Origin: JBBRHF01 sp038223055 | GTDB taxonomy: Bacteria; Actinomycetota; Actinomycetes; JACCUZ01 | Direction of reading: 5' to 3' | Assembly (NCBI GenBank): GCA_038223055.1 | Contig: JBBRHF010000024.1 | Span: 1-31,101, forward strand | Length of the DNA: 31,101 bases | Part shown: positions 1 to 7,439 of the stretch, in pieces | Position numbering within the stretch: position 1 is the stretch's first letter | Layout: each line of letters begins with the position of its first letter | Position numbers and translations under genes: made by a program | Notes under the pieces: model-generated | Told to the model about the DNA's origin: nothing | Seen by the model: the letters and a program-made list of their open reading frames with translations, nothing else | The model's database searches: none

Positions 1-964
1 AGGGCACCAGCACCAGCCCGTCGGCCCCCGACGGCGCGGAGAGCGCCAGGTCGGACAGCGTCTCGTGGTCCACCCCGAGAAGACAGGCGGCCGCGTCGAG
101 GACCCGGGCCGCGTTCAGGGTGCACACGAGGGGCAGGAAGCGGCCGGTGGCGTCGGCGAACCCCGCCACGATGCCGGTCGGGTCGGCGGTCGGTGTGTCG
201 GCCACCGCGCAGACGACGCCCGACGTCCCGATGGACACGACGACGTCGCCGGGTCCGGCCCCCAGGCCGAGCGCGGCGGCCATGTTGTCCCCGGTGCCCG
301 GCCCGAGCAGGACCCCGGCCGGCGTCGCGCCGGCGGCCTCGGCGGGACCGAGCACCCGCGGCAGAGCGGCGTCGTGCCCGAGCCCCATCGTCAGCAGGTC
401 GCGGCGGTAGGCGCCCTGCGCCGCGGACCAGTAGCCGGTGCCGCTCGCGTCACCCCGGTCGGTGGTCAGCGCGTCGATGCCCGACGCGCCGCCGAGACGC
501 CAGGTGAGCCAGTCGTGCGGCAGGCACACCGCCGCCGTACGTCGGGCATGGTCGGGTTCGTGCTCGGCTAGCCAGCGCAACTTCGTGACGGTGAACGAGG
601 CGACCGGCACCACGCCAACCGCGTCGGCCCAGGCCTGCCCTCCGCCAAGCTCGGCGAGCAGGTCCTCCGCGGCGGACGCGGAGCGGGTGTCGTTCCACAG
701 CAGAGCCGGGCGGACCACCTCGCCGTCCGCGTCGAGGCAGACCATGCCGTGCTGCTGCCCGCCCACCGCGAGCGCTTCGACGTCGTCGAGCCCGCCGGCC
801 TGATCCAGGGCGGCCCGCAGGCCGGACCACCAGGCCTGCGGGTCCACCTCGGTGGTGTCGGGATGGCTCGCGCGCCCCTCCCGGACGAGTGCTCCGGAGT
901 GGGCGTCTCGCACGACCACCTTGCAGGACTGGGTCGACGAGTCGACCCCCACAACCAAAGGCAT
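1..964 (-). CDS. xylB: Xylulokinase, FGGY carbohydrate kinase (3' part outside window)
   Basis: This protein should phosphorylate D-xylulose to xylulose-5-phosphate in the cytoplasm, feeding the pentose phosphate pathway. The minus-strand frame opens with MPLVVGVDSSTQSCKVVV, the FGGY N-terminal nucleotide-binding segment, then has AVGGQQHGMVCLD and the LLWNDTRS motif near residues 75-105 typical of xylulokinases. ALPRVLGPAEAAG and GTGDNMAAALGLGAGPGDVVVS lead into the second actin-like domain. About 321 codons are visible of a usual 460-500, and the rest lies left of the window. The ATG at 964 follows a strong GGAGAGGAGG-type ribosome site. It is divergent from a xylose-type ABC operon, which supports xylulose rather than glycerol or gluconate as substrate. 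Family is certain; substrate is inferred from residues and neighbours. Confidence 0.93.
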   Translation of the reverse strand, partial: MPLVVGVDSSTQSCKVVVRDAHSGALVREGRASHPDTTEVDPQAWWSGLRAALDQAGGLDDVEALAVGGQQHGMVCLDADGEVVRPALLWNDTRSASAAEDLLAELGGGQAWADAVGVVPVASFTVTKLRWLAEHEPDHARRTAAVCLPHDWLTWRLGGASGIDALTTDRGDASGTGYWSAAQGAYRRDLLTMGLGHDAALPRVLGPAEAAGATPAGVLLGPGTGDNMAAALGLGAGPGDVVVSIGTSGVVCAVADTPTADPTGIVAGFADATGRFLPLVCTLNAARVLDAAACLLGVDHETLSDLALSAPSGADGLVLVP

Positions 965-1026
965 CGCGTCCTCCTCTCCAGGATCACGTCACCACGACAG
1001 TGGCAGGTGTCGCGCGCGTGACCAGA

Positions 1027-1055
1027 TTGTTACCGACACGTGTCCGATCGCACAA
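1027..1055 (-). promoter_or_regulatory. Candidate xylB promoter
   Basis: On the minus strand TTGTGC (1055-1050) and TAACAA (1032-1027) are separated by exactly 17 bp, a reasonable sigma-70-type spacing. The initiation region lies about 55 bp upstream of the xylB ATG. The call rests on sequence match only. Confidence 0.45.
1035..1044. promoter_or_regulatory. Palindrome GACACGTGTC in the xylB promoter spacer
   Basis: A perfect 10-bp palindrome sits between the candidate -35 and -10 boxes of the xylB promoter. A repressor bound here would block polymerase. Its binding protein is unknown. Confidence 0.35.
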
Positions 1056-1064
1056 CGCAAAGGC

Positions 1065-1093
1065 TTGTCGGTCAAGAAGACCGGCCATATGTT
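1065..1093 (+). promoter_or_regulatory. Candidate promoter of the sugar ABC operon
   Basis: TTGTCG (1065-1070) and TATGTT (1088-1093) are 17 bp apart. Each matches the -35/-10 consensus at four of six positions. The predicted start near 1100 gives a leader of about 140 nt before the binding-protein gene. The palindrome at 1090-1106 overlaps the -10 and start site. Confidence 0.45.
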
Positions 1094-1106
1094 GTGGCTC
1101 ACAACA
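1090..1106. promoter_or_regulatory. Candidate XylR/ROK operator TGTTGTG-gct-CACAACA
   Basis: This is a perfect inverted repeat with 7-bp arms and a 3-bp centre, placed over the -10 and start region of the ABC operon promoter. ROK repressors typically bind AT-richer palindromes of this kind in divergent sugar loci, and a ROK gene ends this operon. Assignment to that regulator is inference. Confidence 0.5.
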
Positions 1107-1113
1107 ATTCCGC

Positions 1114-1129
1114 GCTCGTGAACACGAGC
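1114..1129. promoter_or_regulatory. Second palindrome GCTCGTG-aa-CACGAGC
   Basis: This perfect inverted repeat has 7-bp arms and a 2-bp centre, 24 bp from the centre of the first palindrome and inside the predicted leader. It may be a second operator for another regulator (its sequence differs from 1090-1106) or a leader hairpin. Confidence 0.35.
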
Positions 1130-1240
1130 ACGGTGGCCGAGGTTGCGTGCATGCCTCGCCACTGTCCGTGTGGCCAGTCCGCCGTGACCGGCCGCCAGCT
1201 TGCGTATGCGCGGCCAACAGTCACGAAAGGAACGGATTAC

Positions 1241-2368
1241 ATGCGAAAGCGCTCACTGTGGGCCGTCGCCGGAGTCTCGGCGATGGCGCTGTCCCTCACC
1301 GCCTGCGGCGGTACGAGCAGCAGCGACACCGCCAAGCCCGCGAAGACGAGCAGCTCCGGCAAGCCGGCTGCCGCGACCGGCAAGGTCGGTGTGATCCTCC
1401 CGGACGCCGCCACATCGCCCCGGTGGGAGGCCAACGACCGCCCCCTGCTCTCGGCCGCGTTCAAGGCCGCTGGCATCGACTCCGACATCCAGAACGCCAA
1501 TGGTGACAAGTCCAAGTTCGGCACAATCTGTGATGGCATGATCAACGCCGGCGTCAAGGTCCTGCTCATCGTCAACCTCGACTCCGACTCGGGCAGCGCC
1601 TGCCTGAAGAAGGCCCAGGCGGCCGGCGTCAAGACGATCGACTACGACCGGCTCACCCTCGGCGGCGGGGCGTCCTACTACGTCTCCTTCGACAACGTCG
1701 CGGTCGGCAAGCTGATGGGCGAGGGGCTGCAGAAATGCCTTACCGACGCCGGCAAGACCAGCGCCAACATCCTCTACATCAACGGCGACCCCACCGACAA
1801 CAACGCGGCGCTGTTCAAGCAGGGCTACGTCGAGGCCCTCAAGCCGGCCATCGACTCAGGCAAGTTCAAGCTGGTCGGGGACCAGTCCGGCTTCTGGGAC
1901 GCCACCAAGGCCGGCAACAACTTCGAGCAGCTTTACACCCAGAACAACGGCAAGGTCGACGGCGTGGTGTCGGCCAACGACACCATGGCCGGCGGCATCA
2001 TCGCCCGGCTCAAGGCCAACGGCCTCAACGGCAAGGTGCCGGTCACCGGCCAGGATGCCAGCGTGGCCGGCCTGCAGGCCATCCTCGCGGGTGACCAGTG
2101 CATGACCGTCTACAAGGCAATCAAGAAGGAGGCCGACGCGGCGTCCCAACTCGCCATTGCGCTCATCCAGGGCAAGGACGCCGCCAGCATCGCCAGCGGC
2201 AGTGTCAAGGACACCAAGCTCAACAAGGACGTCCCCTCGGCGCTGGAGACCCCGCAGTCAATCTTCAAAGACAACGTCAAGGACGTCGTCGCCGACGGTT
2301 TCTGGAAGGCCAGCGACATCTGCACCGCGAAGTTCGCGGCGGCCTGCACCACCGCGGGCGTCAAGTAG
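1241..2368 (+). CDS. xylF: D-xylose-type ABC transporter substrate-binding lipoprotein
   Basis: This is a periplasmic-binding-protein-like type 1 fold protein that would capture a sugar outside the membrane and deliver it to the permease encoded downstream. The 375-residue product starts MRKRSLWAVAGVSAMALSLTAC with lipobox LTAC, so Cys22 should be lipidated. A Ser/Thr/Lys-rich linker (about residues 24-47) leads to the core. DYDRLTLGGGASYYVSFDN is characteristic of XylF-type xylose binders, and later segments INGDPTDNNA and VVSANDTMAGG fit the same family. The ATG at 1241 has GAAAGGA upstream; longer in-frame starts would bury the signal peptide. It is first in the operon and followed by a strong hairpin, consistent with its being made in excess over the membrane parts. 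Xylose is the best guess; a related pentose cannot be excluded. Confidence 0.92.
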   Translation: MRKRSLWAVAGVSAMALSLTACGGTSSSDTAKPAKTSSSGKPAAATGKVGVILPDAATSPRWEANDRPLLSAAFKAAGIDSDIQNANGDKSKFGTICDGMINAGVKVLLIVNLDSDSGSACLKKAQAAGVKTIDYDRLTLGGGASYYVSFDNVAVGKLMGEGLQKCLTDAGKTSANILYINGDPTDNNAALFKQGYVEALKPAIDSGKFKLVGDQSGFWDATKAGNNFEQLYTQNNGKVDGVVSANDTMAGGIIARLKANGLNGKVPVTGQDASVAGLQAILAGDQCMTVYKAIKKEADAASQLAIALIQGKDAASIASGSVKDTKLNKDVPSALETPQSIFKDNVKDVVADGFWKASDICTAKFAAACTTAGVK

Positions 2369-2430
2369 TCGCTCGTCATTACTCGGCAGTCGACCAGCAG
2401 TCCTGTCGTGCAGCTAACACGTAGTTGTCC

Positions 2431-2477
2431 GCAGCACACGGGGGTCCGGTCACCATGACCGGACCCCCGTGTGCTGC
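2431..2477 (+). terminator. Strong hairpin between binding-protein and ATPase genes
   Basis: A perfect 22-bp inverted repeat (2431-2452 with 2456-2477) surrounds a 3-nt loop, starting 62 bp after the xylF stop and ending 46 bp before the ATPase start. There is no U-run after it. It therefore fits a 3' mRNA-stabilising or partial-termination element that sets higher levels of the binding protein than of ATPase and permease. Confidence 0.75.
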
Positions 2478-2523
2478 CCCACGATCCGGACGTCCCTAGC
2501 CCCAGCGGCGAACGAGGTTGCCC

Positions 2524-3405
2524 ATGACCAGTCCCAGCGGCGCTGCCGCGACCATCCCCTCCACCCGCGGCACCAGCACCGGCTCGTTGCTCACCCTGCG
2601 TGGCGTGAACAAGAACTTCGGTGCGGTCCACGTGCTCCAGGGTGTCGACTTCGACGCCGTGGCCGGTGAGGTCACCGCTCTCGTGGGTGACAACGGCGCC
2701 GGAAAGAGCACGCTGATCAAGGGCATCGCCGGGATCTACCCGTTCGACTCCGGTGACTACACCTTCGACGGTGAGATCGTCCACGTCAGCAACCCCAAGC
2801 ACGCCAACGCTTTGGGCATCGAAGTCGTCTACCAGGACCTGGCCCTGTGCGACAACCTCGACATCGTGCACAACCTGTTCCTGGGGCGCGAGATCTCCAA
2901 GAACGGCATGCTCGACGAGGCCACGATGGAGCGCCGCGCGGGCGAGACCCTGGACGGCCTCTCGGTGCGCACGGTCAAGTCGATCCGTCAGCAGGTGGCG
3001 AGCCTGTCCGGCGGGCAGCGCCAGACCGTGGCCATCGCCCGCTCGGTGATCTGGAACTCGCGGGTCGTCGTGCTCGACGAGCCGACCGCCGCTCTCGGCG
3101 TCGCCCAGACCGAGCAGGTGCTCAAACTCGTCCGCCGGCTGGCCGACAACGGACTGGCGGTGGTCCTGATCAGCCACAACCTCAACGACGTGTTCGAGGT
3201 CGCCGACAACATCTCAGTGCTCTACCTGGGCAAGATGGCCGCCCAGGTGAAGTCCAAGGACGTCAACCGCGGGCAGGTCGTCGAGCTCATCACCTCAGGG
3301 CACTCCGGGAGCATCGGACTGACTCCCGCAGGGATGCCCGAGGCCGACCTCGAGGCAGCCGCAGTGCTGCCCACCGGTTCCCCCACCACAGAGGTGACGC
3401 CATGA
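2524..3405 (+). CDS. xylG: Sugar ABC transporter ATP-binding protein (single domain)
   Basis: This cytoplasmic ATPase drives sugar uptake through the adjacent permease. Its 293 residues carry one complete ABC domain: Walker A GDNGAGKS (55-62), Q-loop VYQD (Gln104), signature LSGGQRQ (161-167), Walker B VVVLDEP (181-187) and switch His218 in LISHNL. Classical XylG/RbsA/AraG proteins are about 500 residues with two fused domains, so this is the half-size form that presumably acts as a homodimer. ATG 2524 is chosen over TTG 2518 because GAGG lies at a proper distance. The stop overlaps the permease start (ATGA). The name XylG reflects context, not a proven xylose specificity. Confidence 0.9.
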   Translation: MTSPSGAAATIPSTRGTSTGSLLTLRGVNKNFGAVHVLQGVDFDAVAGEVTALVGDNGAGKSTLIKGIAGIYPFDSGDYTFDGEIVHVSNPKHANALGIEVVYQDLALCDNLDIVHNLFLGREISKNGMLDEATMERRAGETLDGLSVRTVKSIRQQVASLSGGQRQTVAIARSVIWNSRVVVLDEPTAALGVAQTEQVLKLVRRLADNGLAVVLISHNLNDVFEVADNISVLYLGKMAAQVKSKDVNRGQVVELITSGHSGSIGLTPAGMPEADLEAAAVLPTGSPTTEVTP

Positions 3406-4667
3406 GCACCCAGACCGCCCCCAACGAGACGGCAACCCCGCAACCCGCGCCGGCCAACGGCCTGGGCGCCGTGCTGCGCGACTATGTCGAACGGGTGCGC
3501 GGCGGCGACGTCGGCGGCCTGCCCGCCGTCCTCGGTCTGGTCGCGCTGCTGATCGTCTTCTCGGCGCTGCGACCCGACACGTTCACCAACTCGTTCAACT
3601 TCGCCAACCTCATCCACCAGAGCGCCGCCGTCATCGTCATCGCGATGGGCCTGGTCTTCGTCCTGCTGCTGGGCGAAATCGACCTGTCAGCGGGCTTCGC
3701 GGCCGGCACGTCCGCCGCCATCATGGGCATCACGCTGACCCGGCACGGGTGGCCGTGGTATGCCGCCGTCGTCGCCTGCCTTCTCACCGGAGCGGTGATC
3801 GGCACCTGCATCGGCCTGCTCGTAGCGCGGCTCGGCATCCCGTCGTTCGTGGTGACTCTGGCAGCCTTCCTCGGCCTGCAGGGCGTGATGCTCAAGCTCA
3901 TCGGCGAGGGCGGCACGATCTCGATCGACAGCTCGGTGCTCTTGGCGATCAACAACGACGACATGCCCGTGTGGCTGGGCTGGGCGCTCTTCCTGCTCGG
4001 CGTCGGGCTCTACGCTCTCGTCACGCTGCGCCGGGCTGCTTCCCGGCGCGCCGGCGGGCTGCGGTCCGAGGCTCCTGCGGTGATCGCCGCGAAGGTTGCG
4101 GTCCTGGCGGTTCTGCTCGGTCTGGCGACGCTCTACCTCAGCGGCGAGCGCAGCCGCAACCCGGCCGTCACGTCCATCAAGGGGGTGCCGCAGGTCGTCC
4201 TCCTGCTCGTCGTGCTGCTGGTCAGCCTGAACTTCCTGCTCACCCGTACGTCGTTCGGCCGGCACGTCTTCGCCGTCGGAGGCAACACCGAGGCGGCCCG
4301 GCGCGCCGGCATCAACGTCGCGCGGGTCAAGCTGACCTGCTTCGTCATCTGCTCCACCCTCGCCGCGGTCGGCGGCATCCTGCTCGCGAGCCGCGACAAC
4401 TCCATCTCGCCGACGACCGGCGGCGCGGAGACCCTGCTCTACGCGGTGGGTGCGGCTGTCATCGGCGGCACCAGCCTGTTCGGCGGGAAGGGACGGATCC
4501 TCGACGCGATCCTCGGCGGCCTGGTGATCGCGGTCATCATCAACGGCATGGGCCTGCTCAAACAGACCTCTGCAGTGGTCTTCATGGTCACTGGCGTCGT
4601 GCTGCTGGTCGCCGCCAGCGTCGACGCCCTGTCGCGTCGACGGGCCGCCTCGACTGGGCGGGTGTGA
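3402..4667 (+). CDS. xylH: Sugar ABC transporter permease (XylH/RbsC type)
   Basis: This integral membrane permease of the branched-chain/ribose (BPD_transp_2) family forms the sugar channel. The 421-residue protein has a 40-residue polar N-terminus and then about ten hydrophobic segments (for example ILVFSALRPD-adjacent, VIVIAMGLVFVLLLGEIDLSAG, AVVACLLTGAVIGTCIGLLV, VVLLLVVLLVSLNFLL, ILGGLVIAVIINGMGLL). The family landmarks GEIDLSAG, GIPSFVVTLAAFLGLQGV, GRHVFAVGGNTEAARRAGI and AVGAAVIGGTSLFGGKG are all present. A longer central loop (about residues 205-225, rich in Arg) is typical of the XylH subgroup. It overlaps the ATPase stop by ATGA and its own stop overlaps the GTG of the regulator, so the three genes should be translationally coupled. 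Confidence 0.92.
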   Translation: MSTQTAPNETATPQPAPANGLGAVLRDYVERVRGGDVGGLPAVLGLVALLIVFSALRPDTFTNSFNFANLIHQSAAVIVIAMGLVFVLLLGEIDLSAGFAAGTSAAIMGITLTRHGWPWYAAVVACLLTGAVIGTCIGLLVARLGIPSFVVTLAAFLGLQGVMLKLIGEGGTISIDSSVLLAINNDDMPVWLGWALFLLGVGLYALVTLRRAASRRAGGLRSEAPAVIAAKVAVLAVLLGLATLYLSGERSRNPAVTSIKGVPQVVLLLVVLLVSLNFLLTRTSFGRHVFAVGGNTEAARRAGINVARVKLTCFVICSTLAAVGGILLASRDNSISPTTGGAETLLYAVGAAVIGGTSLFGGKGRILDAILGGLVIAVIINGMGLLKQTSAVVFMVTGVVLLVAASVDALSRRRAASTGRV

Positions 4668-5968
4668 GCACGCCGGCGGGCCTCGACGCAACGCGACCTG
4701 CAGCCACCACGCAGGACGAGGTCCGCCGGCACAATCTCGGCAGTCTCCTTCGGCTTCTGCACCTGCAGGGTGCGACGTCGCGGGCCGACCTCACCGCGCT
4801 CACCGGGCTCAACCGCAGCACGGTCCGAGCGCTCACCACCGATCTCGTCACGGCCGGACTCGCACGCGAGTCCGAACCCGTCGGCCGCGGCGGCGCGGGA
4901 CGGCCCTCGATCATGGTCGAACCGGAGTCCGAGCGGGTGTTCGTGCTTGCCCTGGACATCGGGGTTGAGCACCTCATCGCGACGCGGATCGGGCTCGGCG
5001 GGGTCGTGCTGGACCGGCGCGAGGTGCGCCAGGGCCTCGCCGACTACGACGTGGCCCGGACCCTGCGGCGGCTGCATAGCCTCAGCCGCACCCTGCTCTC
5101 GGGCGCACCGGCCGGCTCCGTCTGCGGAGGAGTCGGCGTCGCGGTATGCGGCATCGTCGGGATGGCCGACGGCCTGGTCCGGTTCGCCCCCAACCTCGGC
5201 TGGGTCGACGTACCGCTGCGCGACCTGCTCGCCGCCCGCCTGGGCGGTGCGCTGACCGTGACGCTGGGCAACGACGGGGACCTCGGCGCGATGGCCGAGC
5301 ACGTGCGCGGCGTCGCCGCCGGAGCCTCCGACGTCATCTACATCTCCGGTGAGGTCGGCATCGGCGGCGGGGTGATCCTCGGCGGGCGTGCGATGAGCGG
5401 TGTCGGCGGCTACGGCGGCGAGATCGGCCACATGAGCGTCAACCCGCGGGGCCGGCTGTGCAAGTGCGGCCGCCGCGGCTGCTGGGAGACCGAGGTCGGC
5501 GAGGAAGCGGTGCTGCTCACCACGGGAGCCCCGGCAGGGGCCAGCCTCGCCGACGTCCTGGCCGCCCACCGGTCCGGCGCCCGCTGGACCCGCGCGGGGA
5601 TGCGCCGGGTCGGCCGGTGGCTCGGCCTGGGTGTGGTCGACCTGGTCAACCTGTTCAACCCGCAGGTGATCGTCTTCGGCGGCGTCACCAATGAGTTGTT
5701 CACGGCCACCGAGGACGTCGTGCGCGAGGCACTCGGCGCGGCACTCGCGGCGCCGCGCGAGCAAGTGCGCCTGGAGCTGCCCGGCCTGGGCCGCGACTCC
5801 AGCGTGCTCGGCGCCGCCGAGTTGGCCTTCGCGCCCCTGCTGCGCGACCCGCTGGGCGCCCTGTTGGTCGCCGCACCCGAGCCGGGCCTTACCCGTCCGC
5901 CTCGACCGGCGGTCCGTCGATCGCGCAATGGCGGTTCCGCGCCGGCCGCGCGGACGAGCGTGGGCTGA
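4664..5968 (+). CDS. xylR: ROK-family transcriptional repressor (XylR type)
   Basis: This is a likely sugar-responsive repressor of the divergent xylB and ABC operon. The 434-residue product begins at GTG 4664, overlapping the permease stop. Residues about 20-75 form a winged helix-turn-helix (HNLGSLLRLLHLQGATSRADL then LTGLNRSTVRALTTDL). The rest is a ROK sugar-kinase-like domain with ALDIGVEHL, GNDGDLGAMAEH, GEIGHMSVNP and the ROK zinc motif CKCGRRGCWE (about residues 268-277). Pairing of an N-terminal HTH with ROK is the NagC/XylR arrangement, as opposed to a bare glucokinase. It is last in the operon, and palindromes in the 964-1240 spacer are its obvious candidate targets. The last 80 bp overlap the convergent MFS gene tail to tail. 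Confidence 0.9.
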   Translation: MSTPAGLDATRPAATTQDEVRRHNLGSLLRLLHLQGATSRADLTALTGLNRSTVRALTTDLVTAGLARESEPVGRGGAGRPSIMVEPESERVFVLALDIGVEHLIATRIGLGGVVLDRREVRQGLADYDVARTLRRLHSLSRTLLSGAPAGSVCGGVGVAVCGIVGMADGLVRFAPNLGWVDVPLRDLLAARLGGALTVTLGNDGDLGAMAEHVRGVAAGASDVIYISGEVGIGGGVILGGRAMSGVGGYGGEIGHMSVNPRGRLCKCGRRGCWETEVGEEAVLLTTGAPAGASLADVLAAHRSGARWTRAGMRRVGRWLGLGVVDLVNLFNPQVIVFGGVTNELFTATEDVVREALGAALAAPREQVRLELPGLGRDSSVLGAAELAFAPLLRDPLGALLVAAPEPGLTRPPRPAVRRSRNGGSAPAARTSVG

Positions 5969-7439
5969 CCAGCACGGGCGTTCTGGTCTGCGGGTCTCTG
6001 GCCTGCGGGTCTCCGGTCTGCGGGTCTCCGGTCTGCGGGTCCCGGATCGTCGCGGCGGCGAGCACGCCGCCCAGCGCCAGCAGGGCCGCGCTGATCGTGA
6101 TCGCGATTGCGAAGCCGTCCGCGAACGCCGCCGGACGCCGGTAGTCGTCACCGGAGATGCCCGCGAGGACCGGCAACACCGCGACCGCGAGCAGGCCCGC
6201 GGCCCGGGCGACGGCGTTGTTGACTCCCGAGGCGACCCCGGCGTGCCGGGCGGCGGCGGCACCCAGCACCGTGGTCGTCAGCGGAGCCACGGTGAGCGAG
6301 AGCCCCAGACCGAACACCACGACGGCGGGCAGCACATCCCCGACGTACGACGCGTGCCGGCCCACCCTCAGCAGCAGCAACAGGCCCGCCGCCGACAGCA
6401 ACGGGCCCAGCGTCATCGGGCGGCGCGGCCCGATCCGCTGGGCCAGCGCGCCCGCCCGGGCCGAGAGCAGCAGCATGATCACAGTCACCGGCAGCAGCGC
6501 CGTCCCGGCCAGCAGCGGGGAGAACCCGGCGACGACCTGCAGGTCCACCACCAGCAGGAAGAACACTCCGCCCAGCGCGGCATAGACGGTGAACGTGACG
6601 ACGTTGGCCGCGCTGAACTGGCGGTTGGCGAAGATGTCCAGCGGCAGCATCGGGTGGGCGCTGCGCCGCTCGTTCAGGACGAACCCGACCAGCCCGGCCA
6701 CCCCGAGCAGGCCGGTGGCCAGCACCGTCGCCGACCACCCCTCCCCGGCAGCGATGAGCGCGTAGGTGAGCGCACCGAGGCCCAGCGCGCCGAGCAGGGC
6801 ACCGGACAGGTCGAGCCGCCGCGACGCCTCGGGGTCCAGCGACTCCGGGACATGGCGCAGCGCCACGGCGATCACGACAGCAGCCAGCGGCAAGTTGACC
6901 AGAAAGATCCACCGCCAGCCCGGCCCCTGCACGAGGTAGCCGCCGATGAACGGCCCCGCCGCCCCCGCGATGCCGCCGAGGCCGGACCAGGCCCCGATCG
7001 CGCGGGCACGGTCGGTCGGGGCGAAGGATGCCGAGATGATCGCCAGGCTGCCCGGGGTGAGCAGGGCACCTCCCACGCCCTGCAGGGCGCGGGCCGCCAC
7101 CAGGACCTCGATGGTGGGCGCGACCGCGCACAGCAGCGAGGCCAGCGCGAACCACGCGGTGCCGAGGACGAAGACTCGTCGGCGCCCGAATCGGTCACCG
7201 AGGGAGCCACCGAGCAGGATCAGGGACGCGAGGGTCAGGGTGTAGCCGTTGAGGGTCCATTGCAACCCGGCGAACCCCGCGCCCAGGTCCTCGCCGAGCG
7301 CGGGCAGCGCGATGTTGACGACGGTGGCGTCGAGCATCGCGACGCCCGAACCGAGCACCGTGGTCAGCAACACCAACCGCCCGGCCGGTTCGCCGAGGCG
7401 CACCTGCCGCGCAGCGGACACCGGACGTGGTGGGCTCAT
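5889..7439 (-). CDS. MFS drug exporter, DHA2 (EmrB/QacA-like) family
   Basis: This is a probable proton-driven multidrug or metabolite exporter in the cytoplasmic membrane. The 516-residue protein shows the DHA2 hallmarks LDATVVNIALPALGEDL in helix 1, motif A GGSLGDRFGRRR after helix 2, ALQGVGGALLTPGSLAIIS in helix 4, and AGAAGPFIGGYL (motif C) in helix 5. It has about 14 hydrophobic segments. ATG 7439 overlaps the stop of the upstream kinase gene (ATGA), making it the last gene of a three-gene operon with the redox/kinase pair. The C-terminal tail after the last helix consists of DPQTG-type pentapeptide repeats and overlaps the ROK gene by 80 bp on the opposite strand. Substrate is unknown. 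Confidence 0.88.
   Translation of the reverse strand: MSPPRPVSAARQVRLGEPAGRLVLLTTVLGSGVAMLDATVVNIALPALGEDLGAGFAGLQWTLNGYTLTLASLILLGGSLGDRFGRRRVFVLGTAWFALASLLCAVAPTIEVLVAARALQGVGGALLTPGSLAIISASFAPTDRARAIGAWSGLGGIAGAAGPFIGGYLVQGPGWRWIFLVNLPLAAVVIAVALRHVPESLDPEASRRLDLSGALLGALGLGALTYALIAAGEGWSATVLATGLLGVAGLVGFVLNERRSAHPMLPLDIFANRQFSAANVVTFTVYAALGGVFFLLVVDLQVVAGFSPLLAGTALLPVTVIMLLLSARAGALAQRIGPRRPMTLGPLLSAAGLLLLLRVGRHASYVGDVLPAVVVFGLGLSLTVAPLTTTVLGAAAARHAGVASGVNNAVARAAGLLAVAVLPVLAGISGDDYRRPAAFADGFAIAITISAALLALGGVLAAATIRDPQTGDPQTGDPQARDPQTRTPVLVSPRSSARPARNRHCAIDGPPVEADG
5986..6045. repeat. 15-bp tandem repeat, four copies, in the MFS C-terminal tail
   Basis: Four near-identical 15-bp units begin at 5986, 6001, 6016 and 6031, with core tctgcgggtctccgg. 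On the minus strand they encode a DPQTG / DPQAR / DPQTR series in the hydrophilic tail. The copy number keeps frame. Confidence 0.85.
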
